DNA of 64,000 bases, taken from Bacillus sp. Marseille-P3661. Lineage in GTDB: Bacteria; Bacillota; Bacilli; Bacillales; Bacillaceae_J. This document shows positions 17,429 to 27,985 of the stretch, one piece after another. Within the stretch, counting starts at the first letter, position 1. Every line of letters starts with the position of its first letter. Under the pieces are notes generated by a model. That model was given only the letters and a program-made list of their open reading frames with translations. It was not told the DNA's origin and made no database searches. The stretch covers positions 1,075,303-1,139,302 of the forward strand of contig NZ_LT965953.1 in NCBI RefSeq assembly GCF_900240995.1. Direction: 5' to 3'. The position numbers and the translations under genes are program-made.

Positions 17429-18637
17429 ATGTACATATTCCGACAACTAAAAAAATTAAGAAACCGTTTAGTAATATTCATCGTTCTTTGTATGTCATTT
17501 TCACTTTTTCCATTAATCGTACAAGCATCTCCAACGGCTACTGACTTAGATAAAGGCTTTGTTGAGCAGGAAATTGAAGATTTAGGTATCGATAATGTTA
17601 AGCGGTTCTGGGATCAAATTGTCAATGAATATGGGGGTTTCCTACCTGAAAGTCAAAAAGGTAGTTTTATAGATTTTGTTAAGGGGGACAAGCAGTTTTC
17701 CGTACAAGAATGGTTAAATGGTATTGTAAAATTTTTGTTGTACGAGCTTATGGCAAACGGAAAACTTCTCGGTACCTTAATCATGCTAACAGTATTTAGC
17801 ATGATATTGCAATCGATCCAAACGGCATTCGAGCAACATGCAGTTAGTAAAGTAGCTTATGCAATGGTATACATGGTGTTGATAATAATCGCATTAAATA
17901 GCTTTCATCTAGCTATTTCTTATACAGAAAATGCTATTGAAAATATGATTAACTTTATGATTGCACTTGTTCCTTTATTGTTAGCGTTAATTGCATCTCT
18001 AGGCAGTGTTGCTTCAGTAGCTTTTTTTCATCCTATAATCATTTTTTTGGTAAATACTAGTGGGTTACTAATTCAATATGTAACATTACCATTACTATTT
18101 TTGTCGGCCATCCTATTTATTGTAAGTACGTTAACGGACCATTATAAAGTTACTCAATTGGCGGGGCTTCTCCGAAATATTTCAATCTGGATGCTTGGTA
18201 CTTTTTTAACAATATTCCTAGGGGTTATTTCAGTACAAGGAGCTACTGCATCTGTTGCTGATGGACTTACAGTGCGTACAGCTAAGTTCATTACTAATAA
18301 CTTTATCCCAGTTTTTGGTAGAACATTAACAGACGCAGCAGACACTGTTTTAGGAGCATCAGTTTTACTTAAAAATACCATAGGTCTTGTAGGTGTAGCT
18401 ATCTTGTTAATTATGGCTATCTTTCCAGCCATTAAAGTTTTAACACTTGCATTTATATATAAAATTGCTGCAGCATTACTGCAGCCGTTGGGTGGCGGAC
18501 CCGTGATACAATGCTTAGACATTATAAGCAAAAGTGTTATTTATATCTTTGCTGCCCTTGCTATTGTATCTTTAATGTTTTTCTTATCGATAACTATCAT
18601 TGTTAGCGCTGGCAATATTTCAATGATGATGAGGTGA
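17429..18637 (+). CDS. spoIIIAE: Stage III sporulation protein AE
   Basis: Large polytopic protein of the SpoIIIA complex, 402 residues. A cleavable-looking signal region (LVIFIVLCMSFSLFPLIVQA, about residues 13-33) leads a soluble domain and then seven or so transmembrane helices from residue 100 on. ATG 17429 lies behind cgagggg. Normal length. It stands between AD and AF with short gaps, in the conserved order. Confidence 0.95.
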   Translation: MYIFRQLKKLRNRLVIFIVLCMSFSLFPLIVQASPTATDLDKGFVEQEIEDLGIDNVKRFWDQIVNEYGGFLPESQKGSFIDFVKGDKQFSVQEWLNGIVKFLLYELMANGKLLGTLIMLTVFSMILQSIQTAFEQHAVSKVAYAMVYMVLIIIALNSFHLAISYTENAIENMINFMIALVPLLLALIASLGSVASVAFFHPIIIFLVNTSGLLIQYVTLPLLFLSAILFIVSTLTDHYKVTQLAGLLRNISIWMLGTFLTIFLGVISVQGATASVADGLTVRTAKFITNNFIPVFGRTLTDAADTVLGASVLLKNTIGLVGVAILLIMAIFPAIKVLTLAFIYKIAAALLQPLGGGPVIQCLDIISKSVIYIFAALAIVSLMFFLSITIIVSAGNISMMMR

Positions 18638-18641
18638 TGAA

Positions 18642-19265
18642 GTGGAATTCTTATATGAATGGATTACAAATATAATCTTATTTGTTTTATTAGCCATCAT
18701 TATTGATTTGTTGCTACCTAACTCGAATATCCAGCGATATACCAAAATGGTAATTGGTTTATTATTAATTATCATTATTTTAAATCCAATTCTGAAAGTA
18801 TTTAATACAGATATGGAAAATATCCTGAGTTCGATACAGCTTCCAGGTATTCAAGAAAAAAAAGAAGTAGAAAATTTGATAGAAAATAAGAAAAAAGAAA
18901 TACAAGCCTCACAACGTGCATATATTTTAGAACAAATGGCTGTCCATATGAAATCAATTGTAGAGGAGGAATTAATGGTAAACCATGGCTATCAAATTGA
19001 TACAGTTCAACTACAATTTGAGGAGGGAGAAGAAGAATTAACACAAGAACACCTTCAAACAGTTAAAGTGTTCATAAATAAGGTAGATACAGAATCTCAG
19101 CCTGAAAGTAGTATTCCAGTGATCAATGAAATAAAAATAGATACATCTCAGCCGCTTACCCAAATTGATCTTAAGTCTCTGACAGGTGTCCAGGAGTTAT
19201 TATCAGAAACTTGGCAGATTGACAGAGAAAAAGTTGAAGTCGTAATGGAGGGAGGGAAGTCTTAG
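18642..19265 (+). CDS. spoIIIAF: Stage III sporulation protein AF
   Basis: 207 residues: two N-terminal transmembrane helices (about 8-24 and 33-49) and a soluble ring-forming-type domain. GTG start 18642, four bases after the spoIIIAE stop, with gatgaggtga as ribosome site. Part of the feeding-tube-like channel between mother cell and forespore. Confidence 0.92.
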   Translation: MEFLYEWITNIILFVLLAIIIDLLLPNSNIQRYTKMVIGLLLIIIILNPILKVFNTDMENILSSIQLPGIQEKKEVENLIENKKKEIQASQRAYILEQMAVHMKSIVEEELMVNHGYQIDTVQLQFEEGEEELTQEHLQTVKVFINKVDTESQPESSIPVINEIKIDTSQPLTQIDLKSLTGVQELLSETWQIDREKVEVVMEGGKS

Positions 19266-19267
19266 TA

Positions 19268-19933
19268 ATGAACGAAAAAAATAAAGATTTTTTTACTTGG
19301 CTTAAAGGCTTGTTGAAAAAATCAGATCAAGAGCCTAAAGATAAGAAATATTCAAATTATGTATTACTAATATTAGGAATTGGAATTGCCTTTATGCTAA
19401 TTAGCAACCTCTTACCTTCAAACGAAAAGGATGATTCAGCCGTTCCGGTTTTTGATGCCGCTCAATCAAACGATAATGAACAACCTGTCTTCGGACAAAA
19501 AAGTACTGAAGGTTCTAACGCCATAGCAGATTATGAAGCAGAGTATGAAAATCAACTTAAAGAAACACTGGATAGTGTTGTTGGGGTAGAAGATGTGACA
19601 GTCATGGTTAATCTTGATGCAACAGAATTAAAAGTATACGAAAAAAATACTGTTGTACAGACCCAAAAAACAGAAGAGGTTGATCGTGAAGGGGGAAAAA
19701 GAAACGTAGAAGATATGTCTCGTGATGAACAGGTTGTGATAGTTAGAAATGGTGAAAAAGAAACTCCTATTACTATAAAAACCGAAAAACCTGCGATAAG
19801 AGGAGTTCTGGTAGTGGCTAAGGGAGTTGATAATTTAAAAGTTAAGCAAATGGTTGTAGAGGCTGTTACTAGAGTGTTGGATGTACCAAGCCATCGAGTA
19901 TCTGTTTTACCAAAAAAGACCAAGGGGGAATAA
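19268..19933 (+). CDS. spoIIIAG: Stage III sporulation protein AG
   Basis: Ring-forming channel protein, 221 residues. A single transmembrane helix (about residues 28-47, VLLILGIGIAFMLISNLL) precedes a linker and a C-terminal domain containing the YscJ/FliF-like fold (EDVTVMVNL, RGVLVVAKG, AVTRVLDVPSHRVSVLP). Strong ribosome site ggagggagg inside the end of spoIIIAF. Confidence 0.94.
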   Translation: MNEKNKDFFTWLKGLLKKSDQEPKDKKYSNYVLLILGIGIAFMLISNLLPSNEKDDSAVPVFDAAQSNDNEQPVFGQKSTEGSNAIADYEAEYENQLKETLDSVVGVEDVTVMVNLDATELKVYEKNTVVQTQKTEEVDREGGKRNVEDMSRDEQVVIVRNGEKETPITIKTEKPAIRGVLVVAKGVDNLKVKQMVVEAVTRVLDVPSHRVSVLPKKTKGE

Positions 19934-19936
19934 TAA

Positions 19937-20506
19937 ATGTTATTAAAAAAACAAACAGTATGGTTATTAACAATGTTAAGCTTAGTGATTGTGTTATCAG
20001 TGTACTATATTACTTCGCCAAATAAACCTACAGATGATTATGCATTAATGACAAATGAACAGAATGTTGAAGAAGAAGAAAGTCAAACAAATATGGAGGG
20101 AATGGAAGTTTCAATTGAGGAAATGGAAGAATCGATTGAAACTGGTATGTCTGCAGATGGTATGTTTACAGCATTACGCATGGCAATTGACGATCAAAGA
20201 GCGATGGAAAAAGAAGAGTTGCAGGCTATCGCTGCGTCTAGTGACGTAACCGCTGAAAAAAGAAGTGAAGCATTAGATAAAATGGAAGAGTTACATGCTC
20301 TAGCAACAAAAGAAGCGATATTAGAAACAATGATTCTAGCTAATGACAAATTTGCTGATGCACTTGTTAAAGCAGAAGAAGATCAGGTCCGTGTAATTGT
20401 AAAAGCTGCAGAAAGTACACAGAAAGATGCGAATGATATTATGCGACTTGTTCGTGATGAATTAGGTGAAAAACGAGTAGCGGTAGAGTTTCAACCTGTA
20501 CAGTAG
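19937..20506 (+). CDS. spoIIIAH: Stage III sporulation protein AH
   Basis: Mother-cell partner of forespore SpoIIQ; the two interlock across the intermembrane space. 189 residues with one N-terminal transmembrane helix (about 7-27) and an acidic linker rich in Glu and Met, then an alpha/beta C-terminal domain of the YscJ type. Three bases separate it from spoIIIAG. Last gene of the operon, followed by a terminator. Confidence 0.94.
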   Translation: MLLKKQTVWLLTMLSLVIVLSVYYITSPNKPTDDYALMTNEQNVEEEESQTNMEGMEVSIEEMEESIETGMSADGMFTALRMAIDDQRAMEKEELQAIAASSDVTAEKRSEALDKMEELHALATKEAILETMILANDKFADALVKAEEDQVRVIVKAAESTQKDANDIMRLVRDELGEKRVAVEFQPVQ

Positions 20507-20575
20507 ACATTGAGTTTAATCAGGTGGTGTACATTAGATTAAAGCTTTCGCAATAGAAATTTATATTGTATGATA

Positions 20576-20612
20576 AGAAAACAGGCTGTTAAGAGATAGC
20601 CTGTTTTTTCAT
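20576..20612 (+). terminator. spoIIIA operon terminator
   Basis: Stem aaacaggct / agcctgttt (about 20578-20586 with 20598-20606) with an 11-nt loop and six T. Confidence 0.88.
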
Positions 20613-20831
20613 GATCATAACACTCGTATATTAACTTTTGAATCGACACTGACTATAAAAAATTGCGGTTTTCGCAATAAAACAGTCAAAAAATTATGAA
20701 TATGCTATGTGGTTGTTGAATTTAAAAGTGTGTCTATCGTATATTGTATATAATGGATTTTTTCCATTATTGAATATAGGTTTTATTGATTTATTACCAT
20801 AAATTTACAAGTTATAAGGAGAGGAAGTATT
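20613..20831. other. Intergenic region upstream of accB
   Basis: Holds a 6-bp hairpin ATTGCG/CGCAAT without T run (about 20659-20675) and a TATAAT (20749-20754) that is the likely -10 of accBC, though no clear -35 is seen. No gene found. Confidence 0.4.
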
Positions 20832-21347
20832 TTGTTGAAAATTCAAGAAATTAGGGAACTTATTCGTTTACTTGATCAATCTAATGTTGATGAGCTTACC
20901 TATGAAACTGACGGCGGTAAGGTTAAATTAAAGAAAAATAATGTTTATACTACTAATCAAGTAGTCGTACCAGAGGTCGTACAAGCAGCACCAAGAGTAC
21001 AAGCGGCAACAGTTCAAGAAGTAAAAGCTACTGCGCCTGTAGAACAGAAAGCAGAAACAGCAAAACAAGAAGAAAAGACTGCTAGCTCAAATGTCAATGA
21101 TGCTAATTTACATAAAATTGTCTCACCAATGGTTGGTACGTTTTATGCTGCACCATCACCTGATGAAGCGGATTATGTTAAAACAGGTGATAAGGTAAAG
21201 GCTGCTTCAGTAGTTTGTATCGTTGAAGCTATGAAATTATTTAATGAGATTGAGGCTGAAGTAGAAGGGGAAATCGTCGAAATTTTAGTGAAAAATGGTC
21301 AACTAGTTGAGTATGGTCAACCATTGTTTCTTGTGAAGCCGGAATAG
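20832..21347 (+). CDS. accB: Acetyl-CoA carboxylase biotin carboxyl carrier protein
   Basis: Carries the carboxybiotin between AccC and the carboxyltransferase in the first step of fatty acid synthesis. 171 residues: a short N-terminal helix region, an Ala/Gln/Glu-rich linker (about 45-90), and the biotinyl domain with [13 protein letters not shown] (biotinyl Lys135). Starts TTG-TTG at 20832; ribosome site aaggagagg about eight bases upstream. Forms an operon with accC. Confidence 0.95.
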   Translation: MLKIQEIRELIRLLDQSNVDELTYETDGGKVKLKKNNVYTTNQVVVPEVVQAAPRVQAATVQEVKATAPVEQKAETAKQEEKTASSNVNDANLHKIVSPMVGTFYAAPSPDEADYVKTGDKVKAASVVCIVEAMKLFNEIEAEVEGEIVEILVKNGQLVEYGQPLFLVKPE

Positions 21348-21360
21348 GGGGCTGCTGTAA

Positions 21361-22722
21361 TTGATAAAAAAACTACTTATTGCTAATCGAGGAGAAATTG
21401 CTGTTCGTATTATTCGAGCTTGTAAAGAACTAGGGGTGGAAACTGTTGCCGTCTATTCTGAAGGAGATAAAGATGCACTTCATGTACAATTAGCGGATGA
21501 AGCATATTGTATCGGACCAGTTGCATCTAAGGACAGCTATTTAAATAAAACGAATCTAATTACAATTGCAAAACTAACCAATACAGAAGCAGTGCATCCA
21601 GGATACGGGTTTTTAGCTGAAAATGCTGACTTTGCAGAGCTTTGTCGTGATAGTAATGTTACATGGGTGGGGCCTAGTCCTGAGGCCATTACTAAAATGG
21701 GTACTAAGGATGTAGCACGTGAAACGATGCGTGCTGCTGGTGTACCTGTTGTTCCAGGTTCTACTGGAATCGTTGAAAGTATTGAAGATGCTAAAAAAGT
21801 TGTAGAAGAAATTATTGGTGGTTATCCTGTTATTATTAAAGCGACAGCAGGTGGCGGCGGAAAAGGGATTCGTGTTGCTCGGGATGAACAGGAATTAATC
21901 AAGGGAATTAATGTAACCCAAAAAGAAGCAGCAGCTGCTTTTGGAAATCCAGGTATCTATTTAGAAAAGTTTATTGAAGATTTCCGTCATGTTGAAATTC
22001 AAATATTAGCTGATAACTATGGTAATGTTATTCACTTAGGTGAACGCGATTGTACAGTACAGCGTAGAATGCAAAAATTACTTGAAGAAACCCCATCACC
22101 TGCAATTGATGAACAGTTAAGAGCGGAAATGGGAGAAGCAGCTGTTAAAGCAGCTCAGGCTGTTCATTATTCAGGTGCTGGTACTGTAGAATTTATTTAT
22201 GACTACCGTAAGAAGCAATTTTATTTTATGGAAATGAATACACGTATACAAGTTGAGCACCCTGTTACAGAACTAGTCACAGGAGTAGACTTGATAAAAT
22301 GGATGATTAGAATTGCATCAGGTGAAGAATTAACCATTAAGCAAGAAGATGTTAATTTTACCGGTTGGGCAATAGAATGCCGAATTAACGCGGAAAACCC
22401 TGATAAAAACTTCATGCCATCACCAGGCGAGGTGAAAATGTATCTACCACCAGGCGGATTTGGTATCCGTGTTGATTCAGCTGTATACCCAGGTTATAAA
22501 ATTCCGCCATTTTATGATTCTATGGTTGCAAAATTAATCTCATATGGAGCAACTCGTGAAGAGGCAATTGCTCGCATGAAACGTGCATTAAGTGAATTTG
22601 TAATAGAAGGTATTGACACAACCATCCCTTTCCATTTACGATTATTAAATCATGAGAAGTTTGTTGAAGGGGACTTCAATACAAAATTTCTTGAAATTTA
22701 TGATTTAACTGAGCAGAAATAG
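21361..22722 (+). CDS. accC: Acetyl-CoA carboxylase, biotin carboxylase subunit
   Basis: ATP-dependent carboxylation of biotin on AccB. 453 residues, the usual length. N-terminal [19 protein letters not shown]-grasp domain with the glycine-rich [12 protein letters not shown], and [18 protein letters not shown] with the metal and bicarbonate ligands. TTG start 21361, 13 bases after accB, with ggggg upstream. It could also serve the acyl-CoA carboxylase at 57676, for which no dedicated biotin carboxylase is in the window; that sharing is inference. Confidence 0.96.
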   Translation: MIKKLLIANRGEIAVRIIRACKELGVETVAVYSEGDKDALHVQLADEAYCIGPVASKDSYLNKTNLITIAKLTNTEAVHPGYGFLAENADFAELCRDSNVTWVGPSPEAITKMGTKDVARETMRAAGVPVVPGSTGIVESIEDAKKVVEEIIGGYPVIIKATAGGGGKGIRVARDEQELIKGINVTQKEAAAAFGNPGIYLEKFIEDFRHVEIQILADNYGNVIHLGERDCTVQRRMQKLLEETPSPAIDEQLRAEMGEAAVKAAQAVHYSGAGTVEFIYDYRKKQFYFMEMNTRIQVEHPVTELVTGVDLIKWMIRIASGEELTIKQEDVNFTGWAIECRINAENPDKNFMPSPGEVKMYLPPGGFGIRVDSAVYPGYKIPPFYDSMVAKLISYGATREEAIARMKRALSEFVIEGIDTTIPFHLRLLNHEKFVEGDFNTKFLEIYDLTEQK

Positions 22723-22763
22723 CAAATAATGGAGTAAAAGGCTGTAAGAAGGGAGATGTTTGA

Positions 22764-23165
22764 ATGTCTGAAAATCAAGTCATTGATATGACAGAGCACT
22801 CTACAAGTCTTGGGAAAGTTGAAATTGCCCCGGAAGTTATTGAAGTGATTGCTGGATTTGCTTCATCTGAAGTAGATGGCGTTTCATCAATGCGAGGGAA
22901 TTTTGCTGCAGGTGTCGTTGAGCGTTTAGGTAGAAAAAATCACGGTAAAGGCATTAAAGTAGAGCTTGGTGAAGACGGAATCGTGATCGATGTTTATGTA
23001 GTCATGTTGTTTGGAGTTTCGATCCCTGATGTAGCCAAGAAGATTCAAGATAATATACGACAAGCATTATTAAACATGACAGCTCTTGAGGTTAATGAAA
23101 TTAATGTCCATGTTGTTGGAATTCAATTTGACCAAAAAAATGATGAGGACGTGCATGAAGACTAG
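22764..23165 (+). CDS. yqhY: Asp23/Gls24 family envelope stress protein YqhY
   Basis: 133-residue member of the Asp23 family (DUF322). It shows GKVEIAPEVIEVIAGFASSEVDGV and DVYVVMLFGVSIPDVAKKIQ. It follows accBC in many Firmicutes, and in B. subtilis its loss is reported to disturb acetyl-CoA carboxylase control; whether this holds here is inference. Ribosome site aagggagatg about seven bases before the ATG, and a terminator follows. Confidence 0.92.
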   Translation: MSENQVIDMTEHSTSLGKVEIAPEVIEVIAGFASSEVDGVSSMRGNFAAGVVERLGRKNHGKGIKVELGEDGIVIDVYVVMLFGVSIPDVAKKIQDNIRQALLNMTALEVNEINVHVVGIQFDQKNDEDVHED

Positions 23166-23225
23166 GCTACATGCTAATATAAAGTGTAGAAGTATATGGT
23201 CGGAATAAATTCCTCAAATTTTACG

Positions 23226-23260
23226 TAAAGCCAGGGAAAATAATCTTCCTGGCTTTTTTT
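23226..23260 (+). terminator. accBC-yqhY terminator
   Basis: Stem aagccagggaa / ttcctggctt (23228-23238 with about 23246-23255) and seven T. Confidence 0.9.
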
Positions 23261-23485
23261 ATAATGTGTTTAAATATTTTCTAATTAGTGTTTCAAGGCC
23301 CAAATTCAAAAAAAGGCCTTTTTTATGGTATGATCTTTTTAGATCACAATAGCTTATTCTTCAAAAGCATCATTTTGAAAAAGACATACTGTATTAATCA
23401 TCATGAGTTTGTGAAAATAATCGCTTAAAGGACTCGATAATCAGTTATAATGTGTAATGAAACCGAAAGGAAAGGAAGTTAATAG
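23261..23485. other. Intergenic region upstream of nusB
   Basis: Holds a second weak hairpin aaggcc/ggcctt with six T (23295-23324), a perfect TGATCT-tttt-AGATCA palindrome (23331-23346), and TATAAT (23445-23450), the likely -10 of the nusB operon with a poor -35 (CTTAAA). Confidence 0.5.
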
Positions 23486-23893
23486 ATGAAAAGAAGAACA
23501 GCAAGAGAAAAAGCATTACAAGCTCTCTTTCAAATTGATATGAGTCAAACTGAGCCAAATATTGCGATAGAGAATGTCTTAGAAGGCGAAAACGGGAGTC
23601 CATTTTTAAATGATTTAGTATTAGGAACAATAAATCATTTACCAGAAATTGATAAATTGATTTCAGATAATCTTGAGAAATGGTCTATAAGCCGTTTAGG
23701 GAATATTGATCGTGCTATTTTACGGATAAGTACATATGAAATGATGTTTCAAGTCGACATACCACATAATGTATCGATAAATGAAGCAATCGAGTTAGCC
23801 AAGAGTTTCGGCGATGATGAGTCTAGTAAATTCATTAATGGAGTACTATCAAAAATAAAAACAACACTTGAATCTAAACAGGGGGAAGTATGA
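23486..23893 (+). CDS. nusB: Transcription antitermination protein NusB
   Basis: Binds boxA RNA with S10 (NusE) in rRNA antitermination. 135 residues, all-helical; starts MKRRTAREKALQALFQIDMS, and carries NIDRAILRISTYEM and VSINEAIELAKSFGDDESSKFINGVL, the two NusB signatures. Strong ribosome site gaaaggaaagg. First gene of the nusB-folD-xseA-xseB-ispA set; its stop overlaps the folD start. Confidence 0.96.
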   Translation: MKRRTAREKALQALFQIDMSQTEPNIAIENVLEGENGSPFLNDLVLGTINHLPEIDKLISDNLEKWSISRLGNIDRAILRISTYEMMFQVDIPHNVSINEAIELAKSFGDDESSKFINGVLSKIKTTLESKQGEV

Positions 23894-24756
23894 TGACAGC
23901 ACAAATTATAAGTGGTAAAGAAATTGCCAGTCAATTGCGAGCAGAAATGAAAGAAGAGGTTAAAGTATTAAATAGTAAAGGATTAAAACCAGGACTGGCT
24001 GTAATTATAGTTGGCGACGACCCTGCCTCGCATTCATATGTAAAAGGAAAGAAAAAAGCTTGTGAAGAAGTAGGTATATATAATACCTTAATTGAACAGC
24101 CAGCGACAATTACAGAGGATGAATTATTAGCCCAAATCGATGTGTTGAATGAAGATCCTTCAATCCATGGTATCCTTGTTCAATTACCACTTCCTAGTCA
24201 TATTGAAGAGAAGAAAGTAATTGAGAGAATTATACCGGAAAAAGATGTGGATGGATTTCATCCGATAAACGTCGGACGAATGATGACTGGCCAACAAGCC
24301 TTTATTCCATGTACACCATACGGAATTTTAAAAATGGTTCAATTGCAAAATATCGAGATTGAAGGTAAACATGTAGTAGTTGTTGGTAGAAGTAATATTG
24401 TTGGAAAACCTGTAGGTCAATTATTTTTGAATGAGAATGCAACTGTTACATATTGTCATTCAAGAACAAAAAACTTAAGTGAAATAACAAAGCAGGCTGA
24501 TATCTTAATTGTTGCAGTTGGTAGAGCTAATTTTATTGGAAAAGATCATATAAACGAAGGCGCTGTTGTCATAGATGTTGGGGTAAATCGTTTAGAGTCA
24601 ACAGGAAAACTATGTGGAGATGTTATTTTTGACGAAGCTAAAGAAGTTGCAAGTTATATTACTCCGGTTCCAGGTGGAGTTGGTCCTTTAACAATTACAA
24701 TGTTATTACAAAATACAATCCAGGCAGCAAAACAAACTCAAGGTGTTTGTTCATGA
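23893..24756 (+). CDS. folD: Bifunctional methylenetetrahydrofolate dehydrogenase/cyclohydrolase
   Basis: Interconverts 5,10-methylene-THF, methenyl-THF and 10-formyl-THF with NADP. About 287 residues. Contains ILVQLPLP, the substrate motif [22 protein letters not shown], and the dinucleotide region [13 protein letters not shown]. Tandem ATGs at 23890 and 23893; the second is better spaced from ggggga (23881-23886). It takes one-carbon units of the kind made by glycine cleavage at the window start. Stop overlaps xseA start. Confidence 0.96.
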   Translation: MTAQIISGKEIASQLRAEMKEEVKVLNSKGLKPGLAVIIVGDDPASHSYVKGKKKACEEVGIYNTLIEQPATITEDELLAQIDVLNEDPSIHGILVQLPLPSHIEEKKVIERIIPEKDVDGFHPINVGRMMTGQQAFIPCTPYGILKMVQLQNIEIEGKHVVVVGRSNIVGKPVGQLFLNENATVTYCHSRTKNLSEITKQADILIVAVGRANFIGKDHINEGAVVIDVGVNRLESTGKLCGDVIFDEAKEVASYITPVPGGVGPLTITMLLQNTIQAAKQTQGVCS

Positions 24757-26105
24757 CCGAAAGAAAATTCCTAACGGTTACTGCTTTAACGCGTTACTTA
24801 AAAAGGAAATTTGATACGGATCCACATCTTCAAGATGTTTGGATAAAAGGTGAATTATCAAACTTTAAGTGGCATAGCCGTGGGCATATGTATTTCACCT
24901 TGAAAGACGAAAATTCAAGAATACAAGGTGTTATGTTTGCCAGTGATAATCGGTTATTAAAGTTTAGGCCTGAAAATGGAATGAAAGTTCTAATTAATGG
25001 AGAAGTAACGGTCTATGAGTCTTATGGTCAATATCAAATATACGCTAAGGATATGCAACCGGATGGGATTGGTAGCCTTTATTTAGCGTATGAGGAATTA
25101 AAAAGAAAACTAGAGTTTGAAGGGTTATTTGCACAGGAACGTAAGAAACTGATACCAAAATATCCTCAAAGTATAGGCATAATTACATCTCCTACAGGTG
25201 CTGCGATTCGTGATATCTTAATAACATTAAAGAGACGCTATCCGGTTGTCCGAATTAGCGTGCTCCCTGTTCTAGTTCAGGGGGAAATGGCTGCGCCGTC
25301 AATTGCAAAAGCTATACAACAGGCTAATAGTACAGGAATGTTTGACGTTTTAATTGTAGGACGTGGCGGAGGTTCAATCGAAGATTTGTGGCCTTTTAAT
25401 GAGGAAATAGTAGCACGGGCAATTTCGGCATCAACTATTCCAATTATCTCAGCTGTTGGTCATGAAACAGACTTTACTATAGCTGATTTTGTAGCCGATC
25501 TACGGGCACCTACACCAACAGGTGCTGCCGAATTAGCTGTTCCGCATATCGAAGAGTTAATGGAAAGAATTCAAGAGCGTAAAGCACGGCTTCTTAGAAC
25601 GATGAAAGATAAATTAAATGGTGAAAAAAAGCACCTCCAACGTTTACAAAAGTCTTATGCATTTCGCTATCCTAGACAACTTTTGAATCAAAAGGAACAA
25701 GAGCTAGACCGACTACTTGAACAATTTATGAAAGAAACCAACCGAAAATTAACCACAGAAAAAGAGCGATGGGATCAGCTAAATAAACGGCTAAAAAAGG
25801 CTCATCCTTTTGGACAGATCCACAGATCCAATGAAAAACTGCAGCTAATGGTAAGAGATCTGGAAAAACTTATAAACGCTCTTGTAACTAAAAAGAGACT
25901 TGAAATGAGTAATGAAGTATCGAAGCTAAATGCCTTAAACCCGTTAAGAGTTATGGAGAGAGGCTATAGTTTAACCTATAGGGAAAAGAAAACGTTAGTA
26001 AAATCTGTAAAACAAGTCCAACCTGGTGATCCTTTAAAGATACAATTAAAGGATGGTTATTTGGATTGTCAGGTTTGGGGTATTGAGGAGAGTGAGAATA
26101 TATGA
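24753..26105 (+). CDS. xseA: Exodeoxyribonuclease VII large subunit
   Basis: Catalytic subunit of the single-strand-specific exonuclease VII. 450 residues: an N-terminal OB fold ([38 protein letters not shown]), the catalytic region with [26 protein letters not shown] and [23 protein letters not shown], and a long coiled-coil C-terminal part that binds XseB. ATG 24753 overlaps the folD stop (ATGA), so translation is coupled. Confidence 0.96.
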   Translation: MTERKFLTVTALTRYLKRKFDTDPHLQDVWIKGELSNFKWHSRGHMYFTLKDENSRIQGVMFASDNRLLKFRPENGMKVLINGEVTVYESYGQYQIYAKDMQPDGIGSLYLAYEELKRKLEFEGLFAQERKKLIPKYPQSIGIITSPTGAAIRDILITLKRRYPVVRISVLPVLVQGEMAAPSIAKAIQQANSTGMFDVLIVGRGGGSIEDLWPFNEEIVARAISASTIPIISAVGHETDFTIADFVADLRAPTPTGAAELAVPHIEELMERIQERKARLLRTMKDKLNGEKKHLQRLQKSYAFRYPRQLLNQKEQELDRLLEQFMKETNRKLTTEKERWDQLNKRLKKAHPFGQIHRSNEKLQLMVRDLEKLINALVTKKRLEMSNEVSKLNALNPLRVMERGYSLTYREKKTLVKSVKQVQPGDPLKIQLKDGYLDCQVWGIEESENI

Positions 26106-26341
26106 GTGAAGAAACCAAAGTTACGTTCGAAGAAGCGATGGAAAAACTAGAAAATATAGTAGGAAAGCTTGAAGAGGGCGATGTCCCATTAGAAGCCGCA
26201 ATTGCATATTTTCAGGAAGGAATGGCTTTATCCAAAATTTGTCATGATAAGCTCATTAAGGTAGAAAAACAAATGGAGCAAATATTACAAGAGGATGGAG
26301 AAATGAAGCCTTTTATTATGGGGGAGGACGAAACGGAATAA
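26102..26341 (+). CDS. xseB: Exodeoxyribonuclease VII small subunit
   Basis: 79-residue helical hairpin that coats the XseA coiled coil. Signature [29 protein letters not shown] split across two helices. Overlaps the xseA stop by four bases and the ispA start by one, so the three are coupled. Confidence 0.94.
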   Translation: MSEETKVTFEEAMEKLENIVGKLEEGDVPLEAAIAYFQEGMALSKICHDKLIKVEKQMEQILQEDGEMKPFIMGEDETE

Positions 26342-27225
26342 TGGATTTCGATTTTAAGGAATATATGAAGACTAGGAAAAGTTGGATAGAAGAAATGCTT
26401 CCAACCTATATTAGGGATCTTTCGGCACCTGAAATTATTAAAGAATCTATGATCTATTCCTTGGATGCTGGTGGAAAACGAATCAGGCCGATCCTACTTT
26501 TTGCTACATTGCAGGCGTTTAACAAAGATGAGCGACAAGGTATTGATGTTGCTTGTGCACTTGAAATGATACATACATACTCGCTTATTCATGATGATTT
26601 ACCAAGTATGGATAATGATGATTTAAGAAGAGGTAAACCAACCAATCACAAAGTATATGGTGATGCCATTGCTATTTTGGCAGGTGATGGTTTACTAACT
26701 CAGGGATTTGAAGTAATTTCTAAATCTACCTATATATCACCTGAAATAAAAGTGAATTTAATCTCAAGATTAGCTTTTGCTGCAGGACCAGCTGGAATGG
26801 TTGGTGGACAAGTAGCTGATTTATTAGGTGAGAACAAAGAATTAACAGTTGAAGATCTTCAGTATATACATGAACACAAAACCGGCAAACTACTAATATT
26901 CCCAGTGTTAGCTGGTGCTATTATAGCAGGAGCAACAGAAGAACAATTAGTATACTTGGAACAATTTGCGAACCATTTAGGGCTTGCATTCCAAATTAAA
27001 GATGACATACTGGATATTGAGGGTAATGAAGCACAAATTGGCAAGCCTGTAGGAAGCGATGCTGGGAATGATAAAAGTACGTACCCAAAATTATTGACGC
27101 TCTCGGGTGCCAAAGAAAAATGTGAATATCATCTAAACGAATCGAAAAGATTCTTGGCTAAAAGCCAAATAAATTCTGAGATTTTGTTACAAATTGCAGA
27201 TTATATTGTAAACCGCGATCATTGA
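26341..27225 (+). CDS. ispA: Polyprenyl (farnesyl/geranyl) diphosphate synthase
   Basis: Condenses IPP with DMAPP and GPP to make farnesyl diphosphate for quinones and undecaprenyl carriers. 294 residues with the two aspartate motifs: HDDLPSMDNDD (first, about residues 83-93) and FQIKDDILDIEG (second, near 220). GGKRIRP is the IPP-binding segment. Its partner dxs, earlier in the same pathway, lies downstream, and the OLE RNA sits between them, the known OLE locus. Confidence 0.95.
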   Translation: MDFDFKEYMKTRKSWIEEMLPTYIRDLSAPEIIKESMIYSLDAGGKRIRPILLFATLQAFNKDERQGIDVACALEMIHTYSLIHDDLPSMDNDDLRRGKPTNHKVYGDAIAILAGDGLLTQGFEVISKSTYISPEIKVNLISRLAFAAGPAGMVGGQVADLLGENKELTVEDLQYIHEHKTGKLLIFPVLAGAIIAGATEEQLVYLEQFANHLGLAFQIKDDILDIEGNEAQIGKPVGSDAGNDKSTYPKLLTLSGAKEKCEYHLNESKRFLAKSQINSEILLQIADYIVNRDH

Positions 27226-27261
27226 GAACTTCGCTATTATATGATAATATTATGTATGAAT

Positions 27262-27838
27262 TTGGAGTGGTGCAGTATTCTAGTCAGCCCACCGACTCTG
27301 AAGGCGGGCCTAAAAATCCGCTAAAGGGCACATCGATGAAGTTCCTTGTGTCGGCTTGAGGCGCCCAGCCTTGGGTTGATGCTGGGAGTTAAGGTTGGAG
27401 GGCGATCCACAAAGGCATGTGGGCGTTGACCCTTCTTCCGCGGAGGCCCATTTGCGTAGGAGAAGTTAGCTACCAATTCTATGGGATGGGGTATGAACCT
27501 GTAATTGCAAGCTGGGAAGCGTGCAAACAGCGTAGCCTGCCTTGAGTGGAGTAAGAGGGGATTATGGCTAAAGCATATAGATTCCGAGTAGGCCGCTCGA
27601 ACTTTATGAGACGATTCCATATGAAATCTTCTCTGCAAAAGAGGCTAGGAGTAGGTTAAAGGCTGTTGAGGAAAACTCCTAGACTGTTCTAGATGACGTA
27701 TAATGGGGATTATAGTGCGGACTAAGTGGTAATCCAGTCTAACCGCTGGTGACACGGTTAAGGTGAGTTTAAAGGGAAACCGCCAATGTGGCAACGCTAG
27801 GTACTTGCTTGGGAAAACCTACTGGACCTAAGCCGCAG
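27262..27838 (+). ncRNA. ole: OLE (ornate, large, extremophilic) RNA
   Basis: About 577 bases with much higher GC than the flanking genes, no plausible protein, and many local stems and conserved-looking purine-rich blocks (CAGCCCACCGACTCTGAAGG near the 5' end, GGGAAAACCTACTGGACC near the 3' end). It occupies exactly the known OLE position, between ispA and oapA-dxs, on the operon strand. OLE RNAs are about 600 nt, are found in extremophilic Firmicutes, and assemble with OapA at the membrane; in Halalkalibacterium halodurans loss impairs growth in cold, short-chain alcohols and Mg2+ stress. Ends are approximate. I recognise it mainly from context plus sequence character; an Rfam covariance search would settle it. 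Confidence 0.9.
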
Positions 27839-27985
27839 TTTTTACTCATTATATGACCACTTCACTACATACGGTAAATCGTGGACGAATACACCAATGA
27901 TAAGTTGACAACAATGTATTTTTTTACTTCGGATTTATGCGCCATAATAATTATTTTTTTACCTATAAGGAGATTTATCATATAA

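Noticed and set aside
23331-23346. TGATCT/AGATCA palindrome as an operator.
   Set aside because: It matches no regulator I can name and is about 150 bases from the nusB start; left as intergenic detail.
27321-27638. 105-codon minus-strand frame opposite the OLE region.
   Set aside because: It has no ribosome site and low protein character; the plus strand here is a structured RNA.
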